Below, piece by piece: positions 1 through 7,311 of a DNA stretch of 20,771 bases. The stretch spans positions 1 to 20,771 of the forward strand of contig JAAYAP010000023.1 in assembly GCA_012719315.1 (NCBI GenBank), read 5' to 3'. The stretch's first letter is position 1, and each line of letters begins with the position of its first letter. This DNA comes from Methanobacteriota archaeon (GTDB taxonomy: Archaea; Thermoplasmatota; Thermoplasmata; Methanomassiliicoccales; Methanomethylophilaceae). Below the pieces are notes generated by a model. It searched no databases and was not told where the DNA came from. It worked only from the letters and a program-made list of their open reading frames with translations. The position numbers and the translations under genes are program-made.

Positions 1-147
1 GGGGTGCTCCTCTCGGGGCAGATGGTGGACGTCGATGTCGACGCGATCGAGATCGGCATGCCGGTGCGGGCGGTGCTGCGCAAGCTGGACGCCGACGGTC
101 TCGCGGGTGTCATCCATTACGGGTTCAAGTTCACGCCGGACCTCTGA
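1..147 (+). CDS. Zn-ribbon/OB-fold protein (DUF35-like), C-terminal fragment
   Basis: The window opens inside this gene, and only the last 48 codons are present, ending in TGA at 145-147. The visible residues include a stretch reading IEIGMPVRAVLRKLDADG and end with VIHYGFKFTPDL. This pattern resembles the C-terminal OB-fold of DUF35 proteins, where 'IGM.V..V......DG...YGYKF.P' is common. In archaea such proteins usually pair an N-terminal zinc ribbon with the OB-fold and sit beside acetyl-CoA acetyltransferase and HMG-CoA synthase of the mevalonate pathway, where they bridge the two enzymes. The zinc ribbon and the thiolase genes would lie upstream of the window and cannot be checked here. 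The family call rests on a short tail and is moderate. A perfect hairpin follows the stop. Confidence 0.6.
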   Translation, partial: GVLLSGQMVDVDVDAIEIGMPVRAVLRKLDADGLAGVIHYGFKFTPDL

Positions 148-154
148 AACCAAA

Positions 155-172
155 CCGGGGCGGGAGCCCCGG
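155..172 (+). terminator. Hairpin after the DUF35-like gene
   Basis: A perfect 7-bp inverted repeat, CCGGGGC and GCCCCGG, encloses a GGGA loop eight bases after the stop codon. A pyrimidine-rich run with TTTT at about 181-184 follows. Archaeal termination depends mainly on T-rich tracts, so the hairpin may instead stabilise the 3' end. The placement supports a transcript end. Confidence 0.5.
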
Positions 173-227
173 CCTTATCTGTTTTCCCGTGCATCTGCCC
201 GGATCATGAGCCAGGCTCGCAACTTAC

Positions 228-235
228 TTATATAC
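228..235 (+). promoter_or_regulatory. TATA box of the decayed LRR gene
   Basis: TTATATAC stands out in GC-rich surroundings. Initiation would be expected at about 258, giving a leader of roughly 90 bases before the ATG at 347, longer than for most genes here. The leader holds a perfect 6-bp stem, TATCGG at 259-264 and CCGATA at 271-276, with a six-base loop. Confidence 0.45.
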
Positions 236-346
236 AGCATCGGATGAAACACGCTAAGTATCGGGGGCGTCCGATAGAATACCCGGTATGTGCGGGGTCA
301 TCCGTTCCGATCCGATACGACCCTATGAGGCGGAGGCTATCGATCC

Positions 347-1156
347 ATGGAACACAGGGTATTGTCCAAGAGCAAAGCGGCGGCGGTCCTGGTGTTGGCG
401 ATCGTCATAGCCATGACGGTTGCGGTCGTCGACGATCTCGATGAGGCGTAAGCCGCCACAATCGAGGTCGAATACACGTATAACAAGATGGTGTTCATCG
501 CATCGGACGGGTTCGATGGGATGAAACTCATCAGATGCGATGATAAGACCGTCGAGAACCTGACGATACCGGCTCAGGTATCGTCGAGAGCCGTCACCAC
601 GATCGGCAGCGGAGCCTTCGTCGGGTGCGACGACCTCAAGACGGTATCCATACCGGCATCGGTCAAGAAGATCGATCCTGGAGCATTCGGAACCTGTAGG
701 AACCTCGAAAAGATATCCGTCAGCTCAGGCAATACTGGTCTCTCAGCCGACGATCAAGGGATCCTGCATGGTAAGAACGAGTACAGAACCCTGTCGGCAT
801 GTCCCACGGGATTCAAGGGTCGGGTCGTCATCGGTGCGGACGTCATCGCCGTGGACGTCAAAGCGTTCTCCCGTTGCGGAGGAGTGCAGGCGATCGAGGT
901 CGATGAAGGCAATCCGTATTTTGAAAGCGACGATCAAGGGATCCTCTACACCGCGGGCATGCTGCTGCTCATCATGTTCCGGCGCATGTTCGGAAGGAAC
1001 AGGCGCCCGGTGCCGATAACCGCGCCCGGATCCTCGCTGTTCTGCACGGCCTGTGCCGAGGAGGCGCCGTGCGGCCGGGTCACTGCTTCAGCAGATCGAC
1101 CATCGCGACGGCTTCGAGGATCTGCTCCGAAGGAGCGGAGAACGGGTCGGCCGTGA
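347..1156 (+). pseudogene. Decayed BspA-like leucine-rich-repeat surface protein
   Basis: GGAGG at 332-336 precedes an ATG at 347 that encodes a signal peptide with a hydrophobic core (AAAVLVLAIVIAMTVAVV). An in-frame TAA at 449-451 stops it after 34 codons. The same frame then continues into BspA/LRR_5-type repeats, with motifs such as ITTIGSGAFVGCDDLKTVSIPASV-like units and AFSRCGGVQAIEVDEGNPYF. After the second GILYTAG the frame jumps to a short hydrophobic then basic segment (LLLIMFRRMFGRNRRP). That segment looks like the end of a C-terminal membrane anchor, as if the middle of the protein had been deleted. The frame runs on to a TGA at 1154-1156, inside the antisense of the next gene, so the true 3' end is probably before about 1080. 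Such proteins are typically surface adhesins. The ATG at 488 could start a secretion-less fragment, but I consider this a pseudogene. Confidence 0.7.
748..945 (+). repeat. 180-bp-spaced direct repeat in the LRR region
   Basis: The 18-base string CGACGATCAAGGGATCCT occurs at 748-765 and again at 928-945. Both copies encode DDQGIL and are exactly 180 bases (60 codons) apart, so they mark the period of the protein repeat. Perfect identity over 18 bases could favour recombination and unit loss, in keeping with the collapsed C-terminus. Confidence 0.75.
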
Positions 1157-1583
1157 TGCCGAGCCCGGCCAGCTTGGCGGCGGACGCCTCGCACAGGCTG
1201 TCGTCGCGGACCATGCCCTCCGGGACATGGTCGACGACGTCGAGCACGCAGGCGACGTAGGCTCCGCCGCCGGGCTCCGGGCGCACCTTGCGCATGGCGT
1301 TGCCGATCTGGCGTTCGCAGGCGACGTAGAGGATGATCTCGGTGAGCAGGCTCTTCGACCGCTGACGGCCCTCGCGGAACGCCCGTTCGGCATGCAGGAC
1401 GGCCGAGACGACATGGTCCCTGCCGCAGACGATCCCCGGGTCCAGGAGCAGGACGTCCCCGCCCTCGGACACGTAGTCGGCGACGATCGCGTCGAACGGC
1501 ACGGGTCCTCTGAGCCCGATCACGGATATCATGCGTCCGGGACCCGCCGGAAGGGTTGCCGCCGTGCCGTTCGCACCGGTCAC
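1080..1583 (-). CDS. cgi121: KEOPS complex subunit Cgi121
   Basis: This 167-residue protein resembles archaeal Cgi121. In KEOPS, Cgi121 binds tRNA (including its 3' CCA end) and the Bud32 kinase, supporting Kae1 in making N6-threonylcarbamoyl-adenosine at position 37. Recognisable stretches are GRDHVVSAVLHAERAF, then a helix SLLTEIILYVACERQIGNAMRKV, followed by YVACVLDV. Length fits the family. The chosen start is GTG at 1583, with GGTGA upstream on the minus strand. An ATG 17 codons later (1532) gives MISVIGLRG, closer to the usual short N-terminus, and is a real alternative. The gene follows the sugar-phosphate isomerase by four bases and is probably co-transcribed with it. No other KEOPS gene is in the window. 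Its 3' end meets the decayed LRR gene head-on. Confidence 0.75.
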   Translation of the reverse strand: MTGANGTAATLPAGPGRMISVIGLRGPVPFDAIVADYVSEGGDVLLLDPGIVCGRDHVVSAVLHAERAFREGRQRSKSLLTEIILYVACERQIGNAMRKVRPEPGGGAYVACVLDVVDHVPEGMVRDDSLCEASAAKLAGLGITADPFSAPSEQILEAVAMVDLLKQ

Positions 1584-1587
1584 GCCA

Positions 1588-2619
1588 TCACCCTTGCCGT
1601 CCGGGCTGCCTGCATTCGTCCATCAGATGCCTTTTGACATCCACGATTGGGTCGACGTTCAACGGATTGATGCCGAGACCGGCCGCCAGGTACAGCGAGG
1701 TGTAATCGCCCATCATCAGGGCGTAGATGGTGCGTTCGAGCAGGGTGTCGCCCACGGTATCGATGACGATCGGGTCGACCCCGTTGTCGACGAGCGATTT
1801 CAAAGTCGCGTTCAGCGTCTTCGTTATCTCGGTGTCGCTGCGCTCGTTGATGATGATCGGGAGGAACCGGGACTGCCCGGGGTCCTTGCACCAGCCGATG
1901 ATCTCGTTATGGTTGAATTCCGGCATGATCCCGGAGAAGGCCAAGAGTTTGGAGTTCTCGTTTATCTGCGTCTTCCACCGCATCGCCGCCGCGGCCATGT
2001 TGGGGACCCCGTAGATGATCGGCGTCCTCCCGTCCAGGCCGTCGGCGATCCTCCGGGGCAGCGATCCTTCCTCGCCGAATCCCTCGCGGTAGCCGCGGAG
2101 GTTCGGCAGGATCGATTTTATGTATTCGCGCTGGTCGGGACCGCCGGCATCGCCGATGATGACCGTCAGCATGCCGATGAACCAGCCGAGCGCACTGCGC
2201 GGCTGGATCGGCCGTCCCTCGATCCTCATCAGGAGGGACCCGTCGGCCTCGGCGAGCTCGCCGAGCCTGCCGCCCGCGGTCACTGCCATCGTGTCGAGGC
2301 CGGCTGCGGCCGCCATCTCGTACATGGAGACGGTCTCGAAGGTGTTGCCCGAGTAGCTGCAGGCCACCACGAGCGTGTCCCCGTCGATCCAGGAGGGGAG
2401 GGCCATGGTCTTCGCGGTCTCGACGGATATCTTCGACGAGTAGTACATGGAATTGGCGAGGATCTCGCCGCCGATGGCCGAGGCGCCCATGCCGCAGATC
2501 AGCACGCGGTCGTAGTGCCTCCCGATCCCGGAGTCCATCGACACGGCGGTTTCGAGATCGTCGACGAAGCCGTCGATCTCCTTCTCCATCTGCAATACGG
2601 ACTCTAGATTGAACTTCAT
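1588..2619 (-). CDS. Bifunctional phosphoglucose/phosphomannose isomerase
   Basis: The 343-residue protein belongs to the archaeal bifunctional PGI/PMI family in the SIS fold. These enzymes interconvert fructose-6-phosphate with glucose-6-phosphate and with mannose-6-phosphate, feeding glycolysis/gluconeogenesis and glycan precursors. Seen in the sequence: GMGASAIGG at about 43-51, the sugar-phosphate-binding SYSGNTFET at 88-96, a central FNHNEIIGW containing the likely catalytic glutamate, and a C-terminal VDPIVDVKRHL segment with a histidine. The ATG at 2619 is preferred because the reading frame upstream (to 2748) has no family resemblance and would cross the TATA element. Cgi121 follows four bases downstream. 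The gene is divergent from thrB, with 190 bases between the two start codons. Confidence 0.88.
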   Translation of the reverse strand: MKFNLESVLQMEKEIDGFVDDLETAVSMDSGIGRHYDRVLICGMGASAIGGEILANSMYYSSKISVETAKTMALPSWIDGDTLVVACSYSGNTFETVSMYEMAAAAGLDTMAVTAGGRLGELAEADGSLLMRIEGRPIQPRSALGWFIGMLTVIIGDAGGPDQREYIKSILPNLRGYREGFGEEGSLPRRIADGLDGRTPIIYGVPNMAAAAMRWKTQINENSKLLAFSGIMPEFNHNEIIGWCKDPGQSRFLPIIINERSDTEITKTLNATLKSLVDNGVDPIVIDTVGDTLLERTIYALMMGDYTSLYLAAGLGINPLNVDPIVDVKRHLMDECRQPGRQG

Positions 2620-2667
2620 ATGACGGCACCACTGTTGCGCAGGGACAGGACTGGATTGCATAGAGCC

Positions 2668-2679
2668 TATTTTATTATT
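2668..2679 (-). promoter_or_regulatory. TATA-like element of the isomerase/cgi121 operon
   Basis: On the minus strand this reads AATAATAAAATA, about 50 bases before the ATG at 2619. That predicts a leader of roughly 20-25 bases. It is the only AT-rich run on that side of the divergent region. Confidence 0.5.
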
Positions 2680-2765
2680 GGCGACGGCCGCATGCCGGTT
2701 CCCGGGCCGCGGCGGCTGCCGATGCATCGCCGCTGCCGTGCGTTTCACCGTGCGTTTCAGATAGA

Positions 2766-2775
2766 TATTATATAA
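2766..2775 (+). promoter_or_regulatory. TATA box of thrB-thrC
   Basis: TATTATATAA ends 34 bases before the thrB ATG at 2810. The predicted leader is about 12-15 bases. No leader ORF and no strong Shine-Dalgarno is visible between box and start. Confidence 0.65.
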
Positions 2776-2809
2776 GGAGCAACTTACGGAAGCAACGGGA
2801 ACAAATCAC

Positions 2810-3745
2810 ATGACTGACGAATGGATCAAGGTCTCCGCACCCGCGACGACATCCAACATCGGACCGGGATACGACGTCTTCGGACTGGCGCTCAAGGAAC
2901 CCCACGACATCATCGAGGCCAGGAGGACGGATTCTCCCGGCGTCACCATCAGCGGCATCACCGGCAACGGCAGCGGGTCGATACCCCTCGATTCCGCGAA
3001 GAACTCCGCGGCCATCGCGGCCGAAGCCGTGCTGGAACGGTGCGGTGCCGAGTTCGGCATCGAACTGCGCATCACGAAAGGCATCCGCCCCGGCAGCGGC
3101 ATCGGCTCGTCGGGAGCCTCGGCCGCCGGCGGAGCGTTCGCCGCCAACATACTCTGCGACGGGAAGCTGACGAAACAGGAGACGGTGCTCTGCGCCGCGC
3201 ACGCCGAGGATGTGACCTCGGGCGGCCTCCACGCCGACAACGTGGCGCCGTGCATACTCGGAGGCTTCACGGTCATCAGGTCCTACGAGCCCTTCGAGGT
3301 CATCTCCATCGATCCCCCCGCGGACCTGGGGGTGGTGCTCGCGCTGCCGGACGTGACGGTCTACACCGCCGACTCGCGCAAGGTCGTGCCCAGGGAGGTC
3401 CCCATCAGGGATCTGACCTACCAGGTCGGCAACGCGTCGGCGCTGGTCTACGCCATGGTGACCGGCGACCTCGGGCTGATCGGCAGGTCGGTCAAGGACA
3501 TCATCGTCGAGCCGGCACGCACCCATCTGGTGCCGCTGCTGAAGCAGGCCGAGGACACGGCGATGTCGCACGGGGCGCTGACCTCCTTCCTGGGAGGCTC
3601 CGGGCCCTGCGTCATAACATTCTACAACAAGAAGACCCACGACGGCGGGATCATCGCGGCCGCGATCGCCGATCTGTATGATAAGAACGGCATCGGCTGC
3701 GAGACCTGGATCACCGAATGCGGTGAAGGTTGCAGGAGGATCTGA
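2810..3745 (+). CDS. thrB: Homoserine kinase
   Basis: This 311-residue GHMP kinase phosphorylates homoserine to O-phosphohomoserine, the substrate of the threonine synthase encoded next door. The N-terminus has the family signature APATTSNIGPGYDVFGLAL. The GHMP phosphate-binding loop RPGSGIGSSGAS lies at about 93-104. The C-terminal glycine motif appears as SFLGGSGPCVITF, and a conserved ADNVAPCILGGF lies in the middle. Length is normal. The ATG at 2810 follows a TATA box at the expected distance. The stop at 3743-3745 is one base before the thrC start, so the two are almost certainly translated from one message. Confidence 0.93.
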   Translation: MTDEWIKVSAPATTSNIGPGYDVFGLALKEPHDIIEARRTDSPGVTISGITGNGSGSIPLDSAKNSAAIAAEAVLERCGAEFGIELRITKGIRPGSGIGSSGASAAGGAFAANILCDGKLTKQETVLCAAHAEDVTSGGLHADNVAPCILGGFTVIRSYEPFEVISIDPPADLGVVLALPDVTVYTADSRKVVPREVPIRDLTYQVGNASALVYAMVTGDLGLIGRSVKDIIVEPARTHLVPLLKQAEDTAMSHGALTSFLGGSGPCVITFYNKKTHDGGIIAAAIADLYDKNGIGCETWITECGEGCRRI

Positions 3746-3746
3746 T

Positions 3747-4967
3747 ATGGCTGAACACAAGGTCATCTGCTGGGATTGCGGCGCCGAGATCGCCGATCCC
3801 TACGAGAACACCTGCCCGAGATGCGGCGGGTTGCTGACGATCGACATCGACCTCGACCCGGTCAGGGAGATGCGTCCCGAGGACCTCCGCGGCACGCGCA
3901 TGGGGGTCTGGAGGTACGCCCCGTTCCTGCCGGTCGATCCCGCGCACAAGGTGTCGATCCAGGAAGGGGGCACGCCCCTCTACGAGACGGACGCGGTCGC
4001 CGCCGAGCTCGGTGTCCGCGAGGCGTACGTGAAATTCGAGGGCCTCAACCCCACCGGTTCGTTCAAGGACCGCGGGATGACGGTCGGCGTCTCCCGCGCC
4101 AAGGAGCTCGGCGCGACGACGGTCGGCTGCGCTTCCACCGGCAACACCTCCGCCTCGTTGGCGGCCTACGCCTCGAAGGCGGGCATGCGCTGCGCGGTCT
4201 TCCTCCCCTCGGGCAAGGTGGCCGCCGGCAAGCTCGCCCAGGCGCTGTTCTTCGGCGCCAAGGTCCTCTCGATCGACGGCAATTTCGACGATGCCCTGGC
4301 ATTGGCGCGGAAGATGTCCGAGGAACGGAGGATCTACCTGCTCAACTCGATCAACCCCTACCGTCCGGAGGGGCAGAAATCCGTGCTGTTCGAGATCATG
4401 GACCAATTGGATTACGGCGTCCCCGACAGGATCGTCCTGCCGGTCGGCAACGCGGCCAACATCTGGGCGGTCTACAAGGCGCTGACCGAGCTGAAGGAGG
4501 TCGGATGGATCGACAGGATGCCGATGCTCACCGGCATCCAGGCCGAGGGCTCGGCCCCGGTGGCCAGGGCGTTCGCCCGGGGCGCCAAGGACTTCGTGCC
4601 CGAGGAGGACCCGGAGACGGTCGCCACCGCCATCAGGATCGGCAACCCGGTCAGCGGCAGGAAGGCGCTGCATGCGATCTACGACACCGGCGGCTATGCG
4701 GAGACCGTCACCGACGCCGAGATCCTGGCCGCCCAGCGGCTGCTCGGCAGGAAGGAGGGCGTCTGCGTCGAACCGGCCTCGGCCGCGTCGATCGCCGGCC
4801 TCGGCAAACTCAGGGAGATGGGCATCGTCGACAGGGACGAGAAGGTCGTGTGCATCTGCACCGGCAACGGCCTGAAGGACCCCGACACCATCATCGAGAA
4901 CAGCCCCTCGCCGATCAGGTGCGGCAACACCGTCGCCGACGTGGAGCGGATCCTCTCGCAACCCTGA
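3747..4967 (+). CDS. thrC: Threonine synthase
   Basis: The 406-residue PLP enzyme converts O-phosphohomoserine to threonine. It opens with a zinc-ribbon-like set of cysteines (C8, C11, C23, C26), common in archaeal threonine synthases. The Schiff-base lysine is K107 within NPTGSFKDRGM. Further family features are ASTGNTSASLAAYA, the PVGNAANIWA phosphate-binding region and CICTGNGLKDP near the C-terminus. The ATG at 3747 is chosen over the longer frame from 3678 because GGAGGA at 3735-3740 is well spaced, the zinc-ribbon residues start right there, and the longer frame overlaps thrB. Its stop is only two bases from the stop of the convergent helicase gene. Confidence 0.93.
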   Translation: MAEHKVICWDCGAEIADPYENTCPRCGGLLTIDIDLDPVREMRPEDLRGTRMGVWRYAPFLPVDPAHKVSIQEGGTPLYETDAVAAELGVREAYVKFEGLNPTGSFKDRGMTVGVSRAKELGATTVGCASTGNTSASLAAYASKAGMRCAVFLPSGKVAAGKLAQALFFGAKVLSIDGNFDDALALARKMSEERRIYLLNSINPYRPEGQKSVLFEIMDQLDYGVPDRIVLPVGNAANIWAVYKALTELKEVGWIDRMPMLTGIQAEGSAPVARAFARGAKDFVPEEDPETVATAIRIGNPVSGRKALHAIYDTGGYAETVTDAEILAAQRLLGRKEGVCVEPASAASIAGLGKLREMGIVDRDEKVVCICTGNGLKDPDTIIENSPSPIRCGNTVADVERILSQP

Positions 4968-4969
4968 GC

Positions 4970-7210
4970 TCAGAAATCGAAGAGGCTCGACTGCTTCGCG
5001 TCGTCGGAGGGGCTCTGCCCTTCTTTATCCGCATCCAGGTACCGCGGGGTCTCCTCATCCTCCCCGGCCGGGGCGGATGCCGGTCCCGGTGCGCCGCCGC
5101 CGGCCTGCTCCTTGAGGCTCCTCGCCAGGGCCGGCCCGATCTTCGGCAAGGCGGCCAGCTTCGCCGTCTCCGCCCCGAGGATGTCCGCCCTGCCTTTGAT
5201 GCCGTGGCCGTACAGGACCCTGGCCCTGACCCTGCCGACGCCTCTGAACGAGGTCAGCTCCAGCAGCTCCTGCTTGATGCCGTGCCGCACGCGCGTCAGC
5301 AGGGTCCGCACCCTGCGCATGGCCGTCGGTTTGAAGATCAGGGCGATCTCGGTCATGGCGTACAGCACCCATTCGACCATATCCGCTCTCGATCTGATGT
5401 CCCCCGGGCCGATGCCGAGCGCCTCGGTGATCGACTCCTCGGGAGTCTCGTTGATCCACTCGTACAGCAGCAGGGCCGTCTTCAGGTCGCTCATGAAGTA
5501 GTTGCCGTAGAGGTCCTCGTCGGTGTCGCAGGTGTCGACCAGGAACAGCCCTTCGTAGTCGTCGGCGACGATGCCGAGCATCTCCTCGTCGGCCTTGCGC
5601 GGATAGAGGCTGAGCACGTCGGGGGTCGATGCGACTGCGTGCAGTATCGGTATGTCGGCGGTCGCGTCGTCGACGAGCATCACCGCGTCCCGCAGCACCA
5701 TCGCCGTCCGGGGGTCGATGTACAGGTCCGAGGTCCGCTTGCCGAAAGCCGTCGCGCGCAGGCTGTCGCCGTCCCGCTCGACCATCCCCTCGTCGGCCAG
5801 GAAGCCGACGATGTCCTCGACCGCCCCTTCGATGCCGTACAGCTGCGAGGTGCTCCCGTAGAAGGTCTCGCGGATGAATCCGACGATCCCCTCCTCGGAG
5901 GAGGCGTCTCCAGTGGCGATCAGCCCCAGCACATGCCCCCTCAGCGTGCTCTCGTTGCCGATCTTCGACGACAGCCGCTCGGTGTCGTGCATGACGTAAT
6001 CGTCCATCAGGTGCTCGTAATCCTCGTAGCTCTTGGCGATGAGGACGGATTCCCCGTACTCGTCGTAGCCGGGCCGTCCCGCCCTGCCGCTCATCTGCTT
6101 GACCTCCATCACGGAGATGGGCACATTGCCCGCATTCGCCTCGAAGCGGTACGTGTCGCGGACGATCACCCGTCTGGCGGGCAGGTTGATGCCGGCGGCC
6201 AGGGTGGGGGTGGCGACGATGCATTTGATCCTCCCGTTCTTGAAGTTCTCCTCGACGAAGCGCCGCTGCGCATAGGTCAGGCCGGCGTTGTGGAAGGCCA
6301 TGCCGTGCCGCACGCAGCCCGCGAGCTTCCTGCCCAGGGCGGTGGATCCATCATCGCCTTCCAGGACGCGTTCCTCGTCGTCGGAGAGCATCATGCCGGA
6401 GATCTTGCCCATCTTGCCGGAGTACTTCACGGCCAGGGATTCGGTGGATCGCCGCATGTTCACGAAGACCAGGCACTGGCCGCCCTCCGACACCGTCTGC
6501 TCCATGAGCTTCCAGATGGGGTCGTTGCCCGGGCCCACCTCCCTGGACGAGCAGTCGTCGAAGGCGATCTCGTCGTTGAAGTACACCCCCTCCTTCAGGG
6601 GGATCGGCCGCCATTCGCTCGTCACCAGCTCGGCATCGAGCCAATGGGCCAGATCGTAGGCGTTGGAGATGGTGGCGGAGAGGGCGATCACCTGCAGGTC
6701 GGACACCCGCCGGCGCATCTTGGTCAGGGCGATCTCCAGGGTCGGCCCCCGTTTCGGATCGTGGATCATGTGGATCTCGTCGGCGATCACCAGCCCGACC
6801 TCCTGCATCCACCTGCTCCCGTGGCGGATCAGCGAATCGGCTTTCTCGGAGGTCGCGATGATCATGTCGGCATCGGCGATCCGCCGGTCGTCGGAATCGA
6901 GGTCGCCCGAGCTCATCATCACTTTGAAACCCAGATCGGAGAACATGTCGAGGTCGGCCTTCTTCTCCGAGGCCAACGCCTTCAGGGGGACGATGTACAG
7001 GACCTTCCTGCCCTTGGTCAGCATCATGTTGATCGCGGTGATGAAGCCGATCAGCGACTTGCCGCCGGCGGTCGGTATGGCCACGACCAGGTTCCTGCCG
7101 GACAGGGCGATCGGGACCGCCTCCGCCTGAGGCGGATGCAGTTCCACGAAGCCCTTCTCGATCAGCGCGTCCCTGAGCTCCGGGACGATCTCCAACTCCT
7201 CGATCCTCAT
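4970..7210 (-). CDS. hel308: Hel308-type superfamily 2 DNA helicase
   Basis: This 746-residue protein matches archaeal Hel308/Hjm, a 3'-5' helicase that acts at stalled replication forks. The Q-motif region HPPQAEA is followed by Walker A AIPTAGGKS (K51) and the DEIH box at 144-147. SATISN, VFVNMRRSTESLA, VATPTLAAGINLPARRV and QMSGRAGRPGYDEYG supply the remaining helicase motifs. A winged-helix and ratchet region follows. The C-terminal helix-hairpin-helix reads FRGVGRVRARVLYGHGIKG...LPKIGPALARSLKE. The protein ends in QSSLFDF, which resembles a PCNA-interacting (PIP) motif after a low-complexity linker. The ATG at 7210 lies 25 bases from a TATA-like element, consistent with a leaderless message. 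Confidence 0.93.
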   Translation of the reverse strand: MRIEELEIVPELRDALIEKGFVELHPPQAEAVPIALSGRNLVVAIPTAGGKSLIGFITAINMMLTKGRKVLYIVPLKALASEKKADLDMFSDLGFKVMMSSGDLDSDDRRIADADMIIATSEKADSLIRHGSRWMQEVGLVIADEIHMIHDPKRGPTLEIALTKMRRRVSDLQVIALSATISNAYDLAHWLDAELVTSEWRPIPLKEGVYFNDEIAFDDCSSREVGPGNDPIWKLMEQTVSEGGQCLVFVNMRRSTESLAVKYSGKMGKISGMMLSDDEERVLEGDDGSTALGRKLAGCVRHGMAFHNAGLTYAQRRFVEENFKNGRIKCIVATPTLAAGINLPARRVIVRDTYRFEANAGNVPISVMEVKQMSGRAGRPGYDEYGESVLIAKSYEDYEHLMDDYVMHDTERLSSKIGNESTLRGHVLGLIATGDASSEEGIVGFIRETFYGSTSQLYGIEGAVEDIVGFLADEGMVERDGDSLRATAFGKRTSDLYIDPRTAMVLRDAVMLVDDATADIPILHAVASTPDVLSLYPRKADEEMLGIVADDYEGLFLVDTCDTDEDLYGNYFMSDLKTALLLYEWINETPEESITEALGIGPGDIRSRADMVEWVLYAMTEIALIFKPTAMRRVRTLLTRVRHGIKQELLELTSFRGVGRVRARVLYGHGIKGRADILGAETAKLAALPKIGPALARSLKEQAGGGAPGPASAPAGEDEETPRYLDADKEGQSPSDDAKQSSLFDF

Positions 7211-7235
7211 TGCACCGGTCCGTATGAGGTCACCG

Positions 7236-7243
7236 ATATTATT
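7236..7243 (-). promoter_or_regulatory. TATA-like element of hel308
   Basis: The minus strand reads AATAATAT, ending 25 bases before the ATG at 7210. At that distance transcription would start at or next to the start codon. It lies in the short divergent region shared with the surface-protein gene at 7312. Confidence 0.5.
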
Positions 7244-7311
7244 CTTTCACCGATGAGGCCTTATACGCGGATTGTGACAGGTTAATATGCTCGAGGTGCA
7301 TGGAGTGCATG

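Noticed and set aside
244..444. A 66-codon ORF starting at ATG 244.
   Set aside because: Its start is eight bases after a TATA box, it has no ribosome-binding site and no recognisable protein features, and it overlaps the signal-peptide frame starting at 347.
449..451. In-frame stop as a recoding site for pyrrolysine, given the likely methanogen lineage.
   Set aside because: The codon is TAA; pyrrolysine is inserted at TAG. A nonsense mutation explains it more simply, and the downstream gene is also damaged at its 3' end.
3776..7285. A 1169-codon open frame on the plus strand across thrC and the antisense of hel308.
   Set aside because: It is low-complexity (Arg, Gly, His, Asp-rich), typical of an out-of-frame reading of GC-rich genes, and overlaps two certain genes.
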